A program made the translations under genes and the position numbers. Positions 20,890 through 31,935 of a stretch of DNA of 64,000 nucleotides are shown here, piece after piece. Under the pieces are notes generated by a model, which ran no database searches, was not told the origin of the DNA, and saw nothing but the letters and a program-made list of their open reading frames with translations. Location: the NCBI RefSeq assembly GCF_000002235.5, contig NW_022145607.1, positions 35,625,029 to 35,689,028 of the forward strand, in the 5' to 3' direction. Position 1 is the first letter of the stretch. Every line of letters starts with the position of its first letter. Origin of the DNA: Strongylocentrotus purpuratus (Eukaryota > Echinodermata > Echinoidea > Camarodonta > Strongylocentrotidae).

Positions 20890-22314
20890 CACTGGCGTAC
20901 TGATAGGGGAGGGGGGACTTGGGGGAAATAAAATTCGAACGTGGTTGATGTTTAATTCCATAACGGTGATTTACAAATAATGCTGGAATGACACAATTTC
21001 CGAGATTTTTCCTCACTTTTAAGTAAATTTTACTTTTTTATGCGTTTGTTGGAAAATGACAAATTCCTAAATATGCAGTCAGGCAAGAAATATGCTTTTT
21101 TGAGTTGCCTACATGTCAGGACCCGCGAAACGGTGGGGATCGGAAGCCTCGAGCTGCCTCCCCCCCCCCCCCCAACTTTTGTTGAAAAAGTATATTAAAG
21201 AGAAATAGAAAGAAAGAGAGCATGGAAGAAAGAATATAGTGTTAACTGGCAGTGTCACACAAAAATGAGGTATCAAAATATGCTCATCTGACCGTGATTT
21301 AATGCCTAAAACCCCTCAGCTTCCGGGGGCTGTGCCCTTTAGATCCACCTAGGGCCCTAAGGCGGACCCCTGGATGCTCATCTGACGGTAATTTAATGCC
21401 GAAAACCCCTGAGCTTCTGGGGGCTCCGCCCGCTGGACCCACGCCATATTGTGTCCTGCCAGTGTCACAAAATAATAAGGTATAACAAAATGCTCATCTG
21501 ACCGTAATTAGATGCCTAAAACCCCTGAGCTTCCGGGGTGGAAAAGGTGTCAAAATATGCTCATCTGACCGCAGGGGCGTAGCCAGGGGTGGGGGGGGGG
21601 GGACGGTGGGGGCGATGAGGGCGGTTCCCCCAGAACGCCGGCCAAAAAAAAAAAAAAAAAAAAGAGAGGAGAAAAAAGGAAGCTAGAGGACGTAGGAAAA
21701 AAAAGGAGCAGACAAAGAACATTTTTGAAATTCAGACAATAGTATTACGAATCGTCTTCTTTCTCTATATTAATTTAATGAAACCTCAAAGCTTAACAGT
21801 CGAGAATGGTACAATGATCGTCTTCTCTCTCTAATGTTTTAGGTATTTAACTACGGTCAGATTAGCACCCAGGGGACCGCCTTATAGGGCCCTTAGTGGG
21901 GTCCGGGGGCAGAGCCCCCGTAAGCTCTGGGGTTTTAGGCATTTAATTACGGTGAGATGAGCATACTTTGATACCTCATTTGTGACATTGGCAGGTCACA
22001 TATTTTTTCTCTCTTCCTTTCTTTTTCTCTGTAACAAAGTTTTTCAAAAAGTGAGGGGGGGGGGGGTTCGAGCCCTCGAGCACAGCCGTTCTGCAGGCCC
22101 TGACATGAAAGCTTCTAAATAAGCATATTTTTCGCCCGACTGTAAATTTGGGAATTTCTAATTTTCCAACAAACGCATAAAAAGGTATGACTTACAAACA
22201 AATTGAGAAAAAATACCGGAAAATCATGTCATTTCAGCAACATTTGTAAATTACTGGTATCGAATAAGAAATAACCCCCCCCCCCCTCCCCCGGCCCCCA
22301 TCAGTACGCCAGCG
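20890..22314. mobile_element. Non-autonomous element with long inverted ends, CACTGGCGTACTGA
   Basis: The left end CACTGGCGTACTGAT and the reversed right end CGCTGGCGTACTGAT frame a 1.4-kb unit whose arms (about 20890-21570 and 21838-22314) are reverse complements over long stretches. These share CAACAAACGCATAAAAA, a C run after AGCCTCGAGC, and ATGCTCATCTGACCGT(A/G)ATT. Inside the left arm a CATCTGACCG...CTTCCGGGGGCT unit is tandemly repeated three times. A further G-rich sequence with CAGGGGCGTAGCCAG (21573) sits in the middle and may be another element's end. No transposase is seen. A related half element is at 45430-46195. Confidence 0.75.
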
Positions 22315-22700
22315 TTCAGCTAGAGGCTCAAGTCTAGTCACCCCTATAACAAAAACACACACGCTCAGTTTCCATCCTCTCACAATATTTCCACGATATG
22401 CGCGTATCGCTATTATAATAACCTCCATTGACAAATATAGGTGGCATGCGGAATGTTTAGGAAATTTAATTCCTGTTAACTTTCCTTTTCCTTGAATGGA
22501 ATTGTATATGTGATTTAATAGGTTGTTATTATTCTTTTGCATGGGTTAAACATACAAACTTTCATTACTCCCTAACTGCTTTTCATTTCTTTTTTTTTGG
22601 TGGGGGGGGGGGGCGTTTTGCCCCCCCCCCGCCCCCGCACTTTTTTGGTTGGGGGCGAGTGCCCCCCCCCCCACACTTCCGGCGCCTATGCAGGCCAGAC
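22315..22700. repeat. Repeat abutting the long-inverted-repeat element
   Basis: Homologous to 45847-46195, from the CTCACA-ATATTTCCACGATATG segment through a poly-G/poly-C block to CGGCGCCTATGC. Because the homology passes through the end at 22314 in both places, the two pieces move or were duplicated together. Confidence 0.65.
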
Positions 22701-23944
22701 TTATTTGTTTTATTTGAGAATTCTATCGTTTCCAAAGCAGTCCGAACATTTTCTCCAATAAATCTACCACGTAAAAAAACGTAAAAAAACTGTTCGTTAC
22801 AGGATTTATTTTTCGAGGGATGGGCTGAGGTATATAATGTAAATGATGCCAATACTGCATATAAACATTTTAGTAACAAATTGCAATATTATTATGAAAA
22901 GAATATTCCTTTAGGCAAAATGAGTAATAAGCGAAATAAACCCCGGAATCCTTGGATAACGAAAGGTTTATTGAAATCAATACAAACACGCAATCGCCTC
23001 TACAAATTACATTTACGCAATCCAACTGACACTAACCTAAACACATATAAAATTTATCGAAACAAATTAACAAAACTAATCCGTACATCCCGTAGATTGC
23101 ATTTTTCTAATAGAATAAAAAGGGCCAGTTCAAACACTACTGCAACTTGGAAAATTATCAAAGAGGTTATGGGAAAAAAAAACGAATCCCCCACCCACGG
23201 ATAATATCACATTAAATGGCTCTAAAATACATGATCCTAGTCTTCATGCAAATTCATTTAACTCATTTTTTACGAATATAGGCCCTGAACTCGCCGGCAA
23301 AATTAATAGAACTCACGCTCACTTTAAAGACTATCTTTCCAATCAAAACCAAGAGTCTCTCTTTTTAAATCCGACAAATCCTAGCGAAATTATTAACATT
23401 ACCCAACAACTCAAAATCTCACGGTTTTGATAAAATAAGTATGTCTCTCCTAAAAGAAATAATGTATCCACTTGCAAAGCCTTTAACTCACATATTTAAT
23501 CACTCGTTATCGCAAGGTGTTTTCCCTGATCTATTAAAAATAGCTAAAGTCAACCCCATTCTCAAAAAAGATGATCCTCACGAAATTAGTAACTATCGTC
23601 CAATTTCCCTACTTCCAAGTAATATCCAAAGTCTTAGAAAAAAATGGTTCATAATAGGCTACACAAATTTATCACTAAACACAAAATACTCAATTCAAAT
23701 CAATATGGCTTCAGAAAAAATTACTCAACTGACTTAGCATTAATTCAAATTTATGACAAAATTACAAGTGCCATATAACAAAGAGCATGTTATAGGTATA
23801 TTCTGTGACTTGAGTAAAGCATTCGATACGCTCAATCACGCTATTCTACTCTCCAAACTCAGTCATTATGGAATTCATGGTCAGCCACTCTCATGGTTTA
23901 AAGATTATTTAACAAACAGAAGACAATATGTTACATTTCGTCGC

Positions 23945-24029
23945 TGTTTTCACGAAGTGACGGTAGTGAAAAAAAATTGCATTCACTTTGCGTTACGATT
24001 TTCCTCACTACCGTCACTTCGTGAAAACA
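23945..24029. mobile_element. 85-bp inverted-repeat MITE inside a LINE RT
   Basis: TGTTTTCACGAAGTGACGGT at the left is the exact complement of the right end. The arms are about 30 bp with a ~23-bp centre. It separates R-R-Q-Y-V-T-F-R from the Q-C-G-V-P-Q-G block of the host LINE, which proves insertion. I cannot fix a target duplication. Confidence 0.85.
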
Positions 24030-25010
24030 AGGACGATTTAATAGTTATGATTCTGATCCTCTTTTAATTCAATGCGGTGTTCCTCAAGGCTCCATCTTAG
24101 GTCCACTGTTATTTCTTCTTCATGTAAATGATATTATCAATACATCCCCCTTCTTTCTTTTATCTTATTTGCCGATGATACAAACATCTTTTATTCCCAT
24201 AAAGACCTTAATTCGTTAAACAATACTTTGAATTATGAAATTAACAAAGTATCAGATTGGTTTAAATCCAATAAACTTTCACTTAATACAAAAAAGACTC
24301 ATTTCATGTATTTTAAACATCATTCTCATAATACAGAAACACCTATATATATTAAAATCGATGGTATGCTACTAGAGAAGAAAACTAAGTCCAAGTTTTG
24401 GGAGTTCTTATAGATGAAACCTTGACTTGGAATGATCATTTACACCAAGTTACAATGTGCATTTCCAAAAGTATTGGAATAATCTCCAAGCTAAAGTTTC
24501 TTTTACCCCATGCAACCTTATTCCTACTATATAATTCGCTAGTTCTCCCGTATATAACATATTGTAATAGTGTATGGGCAAATTGTGGTTCGACAAAAAC
24601 CTATATTTTCGAACTGCAAAAGAAAGTCATACGTATTTGTACAGCCCGAGGTTCGCATTTCTTAGCTCACACTGATCCTTTATTCTATAAACTTAAAACA
24701 CTAAAATTTTCGATCTGAACACTACTCAAGTAGCAGTTATTATGTTTAAATACATTAATAATCTGCTTCCACCATCCTTTGATAACATGTTTAGGTTTAA
24801 TAGTTCCGTTCATGCATACTCTACTCGCATATTATATCTGGAAACTTCCATCTTACAAACCCCAAATTATCAATAACCAGAAGCGGATCTAGAGGGGGGG
24901 GGGGGGGTTGCAACCCCCCAAAAAAATCCGGGGACCATTTTTTAAAATCTTAACCTTTTTTTTAAAACTTGTAATTTTATTTTATTCTATTTCTATGTAT
25001 TTATTTCATT

Positions 25011-25018
25011 TATTATTA

Positions 25019-25064
<46 letters not shown>
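25011..25064. repeat. (ATT)n microsatellite
   Basis: About 18 ATT units with one interruption, inside the hAT-like element. Confidence 0.95.
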
Positions 25065-25065
<1 letters not shown>

Positions 25066-25180
25066 TCTTTTTGGGGGGAGGGGGGGGGTTGGGCGAACAA
25101 ATGTCACAGAGTCCCTTGCCCCCCCCCCCCCCATCAGCTTTTTTGAGGACACGGGCCACCGCCGAAGTGACAAGCTAGGC

Positions 25181-25399
25181 CAGCGTTGCCGATTCTCATC
25201 CCAAAATCCCCACATTAAAAAAATTGGGGGATTGTTGAAGTCTTTGGGATGAAAAATAAATATTTGGGAATGAAAATAATATTGAGTTTTATGAAAAACG
25301 AATTTGGGGATTTTCTGTCAAAATTTGGCAACTTTGGGGATATTTTAAGTGTCGTTTGGGTGGGGATTTTGTGAAGATTTAACCTGGCAACGCACGCTG
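25181..25399. mobile_element. Small nested inverted-repeat element, CAGCGTTGCC ends
   Basis: CAGCGTTGCC at the left and, reversed, CAGCGTGCGTTGCC at the right bound a 219-bp unit with a GGGGATTTT-rich interior. The target duplication is not clear. Confidence 0.5.
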
Positions 25400-26342
25400 A
25401 GCTGGGCTGCTCATTTCCTGGATTACTTGTTCAAGTTGCTCACTTTTTTATCAGTCTGGTCTAAGTGTAGTGACAAGCAATATGGAAGCAAACAGGGCAA
25501 AGAAGTTGCGGCAATCCAGTCTCGCATCTTTTTTTACTGGAAGGTATGTTTGAATCATGCAAAAAAGTTGGCATACAGGGTAAATTACCATACATGGGGG
25601 TGTAATACGGACGTGTTCATGCACTAGCTGCTTTTTATGGTCTCCATTGTGTTAATAGATGCCAGGAAAACATCACTTACGGGGTTCAAATAAACACCCC
25701 CCAAAAAATCGGTTCGCGGCTCGTGGACGATGCTCCGCATCGTCATTATTGGTCAAACCCCCCCCTTAGCAAAAAGCTAGATCCGCCCCTGATAACTCAC
25801 AAATCTGTTAGACATTCTAGCCCGGACATTTGGAATAATTTTCCCGACAACATAAAGTCTTGTTCAACCATCTACTTAAAAGCTACACTTAAACGACAAA
25901 TAATACAATCGTATGCTCCTCTCTCTTTAAATTAGTATATAACAAAACCGTGACTTATTTTATTCTTTATCATGCAACTGCTCACTGCATGCACCTGCAC
26001 TTGCACCGCACCCACTTGATCACTCAGTTTTCCGAAGAGAGTTATGTCGCCAATTCTTTTTATGAGGCCGCCATCCATCTCCAGCCTAACCGCTCACGAT
26101 GGTGGTCTCCTGCGTTCTAAATTACCTCTCTAATTTATTGAAAATATTTCATATTTCTTATCTCATTGAATGCTTCGTACACTGTTTATCGAATGATATA
26201 ATTGTAGGCCTACATGATTTTTCATTTAATTGCTTTTGTAAACATTTTATTCATTGTATTTGTTATTGGTCGAAATTTTGTACTTTGACTTTGAATTTGT
26301 ATATTTTTGAACGCAGAAATAAAATCAATCAAACAAACAAAC

Positions 26343-27084
26343 TTATTAATGGTCGGCAAAACCTTTTTCAGTCTTAAAGAGATGCATGTAGCAATAAGTT
26401 TGTAATCTGTTTTTATAACTGTAATCTTGACATTTCATTATGTAACCCAAGAAGTATGGACAAAAGGTTTCGGCATGTAATCTATATGAGAGGAAAGAGT
26501 AAGATCTCAGCTTTAAATTGGTGTAGCCCATTATTTATTTAAAATGTCATACGATAGTTTTAACAGCCTTCAGCAAAGTTGGAAACGCATTTTGGCCATT
26601 ATTTTCTGTATAGTGCAAATAAGCCTTCCGATATGCCAGTTTGAGCCACATTCAATCTGAAACAATAAGACCCAGCCAAAAAAATTCGGTGATCTAGATC
26701 TATATGAGAGCAAAGCGTAAGATATCAGCTTTAAATTGGTGTAGACTAGCCATTTATATTTCAATGTTAGGTGGCCGTTACCGTCAGCCGCGACGTGCAC
26801 AGTTTTTTCTTTTCCTATTCGATTAATTGCATCAGGCCGCCTAGGCTAGGCGGCCTCATTATTGGTGGCTAGCGCTATATCAATCAGTTTCATTGAGCGA
26901 GCGGATTCAACTTCAAGTAGCGTTTTAGGACGCCCGTATTTCCTTTATTAACATAAATGCCCAGAAGCCAGAGGTGACTCAGCTGAGAGAGCAGGTAAGT
27001 GCAAAATAAACGTACTGTATTCAGCCTCAGTGGCATTAAGTAGAGTTTCTACTCCTGGAAAGGTCCAAGATTGAGCTGCAGCCA
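26343..27084. other. Intergenic, with one ~65-bp direct repeat pair
   Basis: ATCTATATGAGAG(G/C)AAAG through AGCTTTAAATTGGTGTAG occurs at about 26470-26530 and 26696-26765. A short inverted repeat, GGCCGCCTAGGCTAGGCGGCC, lies at 26835-26855. No gene is seen. Confidence 0.55.
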
Positions 27085-28035
27085 ACTTCTTTAGAAGATT
27101 TTGCTTCAGCTTCAGTCCCGCTTGCTCAACATCACGTTGGAGCTGGACCGGAGTAGACCGAAAACTTCAGTCTCTCTAATCGTCGGTTGTTCCACTGAGA
27201 CTACGTCTGACTCCACTAGACCTCCGATTATAGAGACTGAAGTCTGCATGGGGACCTCTTTCTGTGAGGCACTGTACGGAACAAATGGTTTGGTTCGACC
27301 GGACCGCGATGAATGAGATATGCAACGAGATTTTCACTCTTTACTTACATCCTCATAACTGCTGCAATTATAACACAAATTAAAAATAACATAGGCCTAT
27401 AGATCTATATAGCTTATTTGACTTACGATAGCTTGCTCATTTAGATCCTAAATTAATGATTAATCCGAGAAAGTCTCGTAGATCTAACGTTAGTCAACAT
27501 TATCCGTCTTGGTGCTGTTAGTTGATGAATATTCATTTTTTCTTTTCGAACGTCCAATAGCTACCGTAGCTACGTACGAGTAAGCCCAGCTTGACCAACG
27601 AACTCCCACGAAACGAGTGCTCTGATTGGCCATTTGGCTATGTTTTGGTAGGTTGACCCGGAAATATTTTGGCCGCCGGGTCATATAGCCCTATGTTCCG
27701 AGTGCATGAACGTTCGGAGATACAAATTGGATAATTCATATAAGTAAGTCCGTAATTTATCCATTTAATATTGAGTTATCAAATTTTGATAACTGTAATT
27801 AGGACAAATGACATACCGACCTAATTTACATCTGATTTAGAAATCAGGAAATTAGATCTAAATAAAGAAAATCGGGGAGAAAATGTCGTGGACGAAAATA
27901 TGCACATATAGCCTAGATCCTATAGCCATCCCCACGGTACGAGATCTCTGGGTTGCCATCTGTATTGGGGAATGACAACAAATGTCAGTTTTATTAAAAA
28001 AAAAAACCAAATCAGATGGTTATATTGCTGTCTAG
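27085..28035. repeat. Repeat family 'R27', copy 1
   Basis: Related to 28205-29175 over most of its length and to 31791-31935 in part. It contains a hairpin formed by ACTTCAGTCTCT...TAATCG and CGATTA...AGAGACTGAAGT (27165-27235), a CGAACAAATGG(T)TTGGTTCG(A/G)CCGGACCGCGATGAATGAG-type block, and a CCAAT-rich segment (27540-27670). It abuts a LINE piece at 28040. Confidence 0.75.
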
Positions 28036-28560
28036 ACCGGAGAAGCTAGAAGGGCCTGAGCTGAGCTACATGTAGGCCTAGCCCTAGACCGAATTGGGTT
28101 CAGACAGAGGCGTATGTGCTCAGCTTATACTGACCATTGACGATCTGGCCAAGGGAATCGAAGAGAAAGGGCAGACTGATTTGATACTAGGTCTACTGGA
28201 CTTCTTCTTTGGATTAAGTTTACCTCCTTCACCATGTTCACAGTACGGTAGTACATTAGTTGAAGAATCTGATGATGTGTGTGTGTGGTGCAATGTAGAC
28301 TGAAAGCTTCAGTCTCTGAATCTGATATCAACGGTTGTTCCGCTGAGATTGCATCTGGCTCCTCTGACCGCCTCTATATACATAGACTGAAGTACGGCCT
28401 ATAGCTGAGTGGAACAAATGGTTCGGTTCGGCCGGACCGCGATGAATGAGATATGCAACAAGATTTTCACTCTTTACATCCTCATAAATGCACTTTTGTT
28501 GCAATATTACAATAGGATTATTAAAATATAAAAAAATAAACAAATATGGCTTTGACTTAC

Positions 28561-28639
28561 GATAGCTTGCTAATTTATATCCTAAATTAATGATTAATCC
28601 GAGAAAGTCTCGTAGTCGACATGATTCGTTGTCATCCAT
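28561..28639 (-). other. Possible first coding exon (26 codons) with canonical donor
   Basis: On the - strand an ATG at 28639 opens M-D-D-N-E-S-C-R-L-R-D-F-L-G-L-I and runs to CTATC followed by GTAAGT (28560-28555). The homologous stretch in copy 1 keeps the donor but has lost the ATG and frame. I do not recognise the peptide and find no second exon with certainty. It may be a captured gene start carried by the R27 repeat, or chance. Confidence 0.35.
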
Positions 28640-28659
28640 CTTGGTTTTAGTTGATGAAT

Positions 28660-28830
28660 ATTCATTTTTTCTTTTCGAACATCCAATAGCTATGTACGAG
28701 TCAACCCAGTGATATATTCATAAACCCAATACGAAACGAGTGCTCTGATTGGCCATTTGCTATGTTTTGGTACGTTGACCCGGAAATATATCGGCCGGGT
28801 CAGGTCGTAGATTACTAGTTTGAACGGATG
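28660..28830 (-). promoter_or_regulatory. CCAAT-rich promoter-like segment in R27
   Basis: Upstream of the ATG at 28639 lie TGATGAATATTCATTTTTTC, a CCAATAGC box, a CCCAATACG box and an inverted CCAAT (CTGATTGGCC at 28747), all within ~130 bp and all conserved in copy 1 (27530-27670) except one. No TATA box is obvious. This is an inference from motif density only. Confidence 0.35.
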
Positions 28831-29245
28831 AACGATACGTTTCACGGTTCGGAGAAAAAAATTGGATAAGTCCGTAAATTTCGCATTTTATAATAGGTCA
28901 TCTAAAAATATTTAGTGTAAATAGAACAATATACCTATTTTATATCTGATTTATAAATCAGAAAATTAGATCTCAATAGTGAAAATCGGGGAAGAAAGTT
29001 TCTGTCACAAAGTGGTATGAATAGTTGGCCAGATTACCTCCTCGGTGCGAAACCTCTGAAGTACCGTCTGTATATTGGAAATGTCAACAAATGTCAGTTT
29101 TATTAAAGAAATGACCCATATCAGATGGTTATTTCTCTAGGTGCAATGCTATTAACGTGGTGCAAGAAAAAGTTCCTGGACTTCAGCAAAGCCTTTGACA
29201 AGGTCTCCCACAGATTGCTCCTACACAAGCTGGAGCACTAGTAAT

Positions 29246-30119
29246 AGTCACACATAGGTGCATTGCTAGATCTATATCCTGGCTGTGTATTAAAAGCTGT
29301 GCTATTGAATTTCAAACATTTCAAACACCACTCACAAAACTCAGCTGATTTCACTAAAAATCGGTACTTTAGTGACAATTGATAAGTAAAATACAATTTT
29401 TTCAACTTTCCGATGTTAGAAAGAATAATTTAAAAGTTGAAATTGTGAGTCCACTGTCAAACTTGCCGATCAGCCGCATCGGAATGATTGTGTGCATCTG
29501 TGTGTTTAATATGAGTGTATTGACTATTCATGTGTTCAAATGCTGCCTATATTAAACGTAGTGCAGTGCTAGAGGTCAACCGTCAATACGCATTAGCATT
29601 GACTCTCTATGCTTGGCTGGAGTGGTATTATAGTATGGTGTATGTCACTATGTGGTACAACTCTACTTTGCACGAAGAACTTGCGCATTGAGCGCTGTAC
29701 AGCGAGTTTACGTGCTCTCATTGGCCGATCCGCCCGAGTGGCTTCGAATTTAAGTTCAATGGCAAAGTCAATACGTAATATTATGTCACACTCACACCAC
29801 AGAGATTTTGACACGTCCTGCTTTAAACAAGTGACGCAATTCACACATAACTGACGCACACACGGCATTGCATATAAAATAGAAAAATCAAGGAACATTT
29901 CAGGAAAAATTCCAGTTTGTATCTTAAATATGACGAAAATAGTTAAGTAAAACTTAAAATTAAGTGACATACCTAAGTGAAATACTTAATTGAAAAAATC
30001 ATAACAAATAGAGGGTTTGACTAAGCTATATTAATTTTGGTATACCGTTAAAAAACCCCGGAAAATTGCAAGCTTGCTCCACGCACAAATATCGTATAGC
30101 ATTGAGTGGATGGAGAACA
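29246..30119. other. Sequence interrupting the LINE, unidentified
   Basis: With 30546-30676 this forms the ~1.4 kb between LINE pieces 2 and 3. I see no coding sequence and no clear terminal repeats for the whole insert. Confidence 0.5.
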
Positions 30120-30545
30120 CAGACCTGCCAACCAGTACGATTTAGTCGTATTTAGTACAATTTTTAGAAGCAAATACGACAGTATGATTTTCCTTAATAA
30201 TTTTTTTTTTATTTTAAATTATTTTATTTTAAATTAATATTTTGTGTGTGCGTCCGCCATTTTCAATGGCAAAATGTCCATTCTGTCCTGTAAAGTATCC
30301 TACAAGCATCTCACATCGGCAATTTGGGGATGTTCATTGGTTCATCGAACACACCAGTCATGACGAAATCATGCATATTCAACCAATGATCAATAAAATA
30401 AAATCTTCCTTTAGGTAGAAACTGTAAGAGGCATTGGTCCGCGTAACAATCCGTGTTTATTTTCAAGAATACAACTTTTGTCAGTAAAATACAACTTTTG
30501 GGACTAAAGAATACAGTTTTTGAACTCCAGAGGTTGGCAGGTCTG
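30120..30545. mobile_element. hAT-like MITE, 426 bp, CAGACCTGCCAACC ends
   Basis: CAGACCTGCCAACC and its complement GGTTGGCAGGTCTG are perfect 14-bp termini, flanked by AGAACA on both sides (30114-30119, 30546-30551). The interior is AT-rich with repeated TACAACTTTTG and no frame. A right end of a relative (GGTTGGCAGCTCTG) is at 39790-39803. Confidence 0.88.
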
Positions 30546-31790
30546 AGAACAGAGATAGCCAATCTGAAGGGCCCGTGTCGGCTAGGCTAGGCGCCAACTT
30601 ACGAATATGAGGCTGAGATCGGATGAACGATCTGTGGTGCATGCGCTAATTGTAAGCTAAAGTTCTACGTGCTTTAGGTCAAGGACTTCCTTAGTCAACG
30701 AACTCAACAAGTTCTGGTAGACAGCCAAGTCAGCCCATAGGCAGATGTTACGTCTAGAGTCTTGCAAGGCAGCGTCCTGGGACCACTTCTCTTCCTGGCG
30801 CACATTAACGATCTCCCAGAGTGCGTTAAGAGCTCCACAGCAAGACTATTTGCTGATGGCTGTGCGGTCTACAAGAGAATCACATCACCTGCACTACTTC
30901 AGGACGACTAAGATGCCTTGCAGAAGTGGGAAAGAAAGTGGCTAATGGAGTTCCATCCTTCCAAGTGCCAAGTTGTTTGTATAACAAGCACAAACCTACT
31001 CCTTCAACTTACTCCATCCATGGATTGATCCTTGATGAAGTTCACTCTGCCAAGAGTGTTGAAGGACAAAAAGCTGTCCTTCAACACACATGTTGACATC
31101 ACCACCAAGAAGGCTAACTCCATTCAAGCTCTTCTCCAACCCAACTTCAACAGCTGTAGCCGCAAGATTAAAGAGGCAACATACAACACCTATGTGAGAC
31201 CAATAGTGGAGTATGCAACAACTGCATGGGACCCACATACTCAACGAAACATCAAGAAGCTAGAGCAGGTCCAAAGAAGCAGCGCAAGATATGTCACCAG
31301 CACTTATGACCGCAGATCAAGCGTAACAGCCTTACTGAAGGATCTACAATGGCCAACTCTCCAGAGTAGGCGCTGCCAGAGTCGACTTGCTATGCTCTAC
31401 AGAATCCGCTGGGACCTGGTAGATATCAAGTGGAAACAACATCTCACTGAATCTACGTCCATCACAAGAGGTCATGGCTCACGTTTCTGGACTCTGTACT
31501 GCAGCTCCCAAGTGTACTTTTCCTCCTTCTTTCACCGCACCAGCAAAGAATGGAACTCTCTGAAGAAAGACCCAACAAAGTTTGGCTCACACGAGCCTTC
31601 AAAGTGGCATTGAAGGATGTCACCGTCTTGCATGCAGGCAAGCTACTTATTAACTGCACATCACTATACAATGTACATACCTGCACCAGAAATCTTGTCT
31701 GCGTACTATTGACTGTGCGCGCATCATCCCACAGAGCGTTACCTTCATTTCATGAAGCCTGCACTTTTCAGGAAGAAGAAGAAAAAAGAG

Positions 31791-31935
31791 TCAGTTTTTG
31801 AATGATATCGACGGTTCCGCTGAAATTGCATCTGGCTCCTCTGACCACCTCTATACATAGACTGAAGAACGTCCTATGGGTACTGTGAGGGGAGAGTGGC
31901 TGAACAGAGATGAGTGAGATGCGATGGGGTTTTTC
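31791..31935. repeat. Repeat family 'R27', copy 3, partial
   Basis: Matches 28310-28450 (ATATC-ACGGTT, CTGGCTCCTCTGACC, AGACTGAAG). It begins exactly at the LINE 3' tail, as if the LINE had inserted in this repeat. Confidence 0.7.

Larger units (their letters stand above)
24878..25791. mobile_element. hAT-like non-autonomous element with CAGnnGCGGATCTAG ends
   Basis: The left end CAGAAGCGGATCTAGAGGGG and the reversed right end CAGGGGCGGATCTAGC are similar inverted termini. ATAAC occurs directly on each side (24873-24877, 25792-25796). LINE sequence continues on both sides. The interior holds a G run, an (ATT)n run, a nested smaller element and no transposase frame. Confidence 0.8.
22786..26342 (+). 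mobile_element. CR1/L2-like LINE, RT region to 3' tail, with two insertions
   Basis: Starting with D-L-F-F-E-G-W-A-E-V-Y, the linker between endonuclease and RT (N-P-W-I-T-K-G-L, 22881-23204) is followed by N-Y-R-P-I-S-L-L-P, F-C-D-L-S-K-A-F-D-T-L-N-H, C-G-V-P-Q-G-S-I-L-G-P and F-A-D-D-T-N. L-G-V-L-I-D-E-T-L-T-W and the C-terminal H-S-S-P-D-I-W-N-N-F-P come later (25805-25850). Catalytic FADD is intact, but there are several frameshifts and no endonuclease. An 85-bp MITE (23945-24029) and a 914-bp DNA transposon (24878-25791) interrupt it. The 3' UTR ends near 26342 in AATCAATCAAACAAACAAAC. Confidence 0.88.
28205..29175. repeat. Repeat family 'R27', copy 2, inserted in a LINE
   Basis: Flanked by CTGGACTTC on both sides (28196-28204 and 29176-29184), which reads as a 9-bp target duplication in the LINE RT. 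Ends TTCTTTGGATTAAG and GCAAGAAAAAGTTC show no clear inverted repeat. The interior matches copy 1 and includes the promoter-like segment and short exon described separately. Confidence 0.7.
28040..31790 (+). mobile_element. CR1-like LINE in three pieces, with two long interruptions
   Basis: Piece 1 (28040-28204) reads Q-L-I-L-T-I-D-D-L-A-K-G-I-E-E-K-G-Q-T-D. Piece 2 (29176-29245) reads L-D-F-S-K-A-F-D-K-V-S-H-R. Piece 3 (30677-31613) reads F-L-S-Q-R-T-Q-Q-V-L-V-D, G-S-V-L-G-P-L-L-F-L-A-H-I-N-D-L-P, L-F-A-D-G (FADD altered), then the long C-terminal stretch R-P-I-V-E-Y-A-T-T-A-W-D-P-H. Order and spacing of motifs show they are one element. The 3' UTR runs to a GAAGAAGAAGAAAAAAG tail near 31787. 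Inactive. Confidence 0.85.

Noticed and set aside
20544-20961. Proline- or lysine-rich proteins on both strands
   Set aside because: Low-complexity purine and poly-C sequence; no splice or start context.
24868-24877. 8-bp hAT target duplication at 24878-25791
   Set aside because: Only ATAAC (5 bp) repeats exactly; an 8-bp duplication cannot be read from the flanks.
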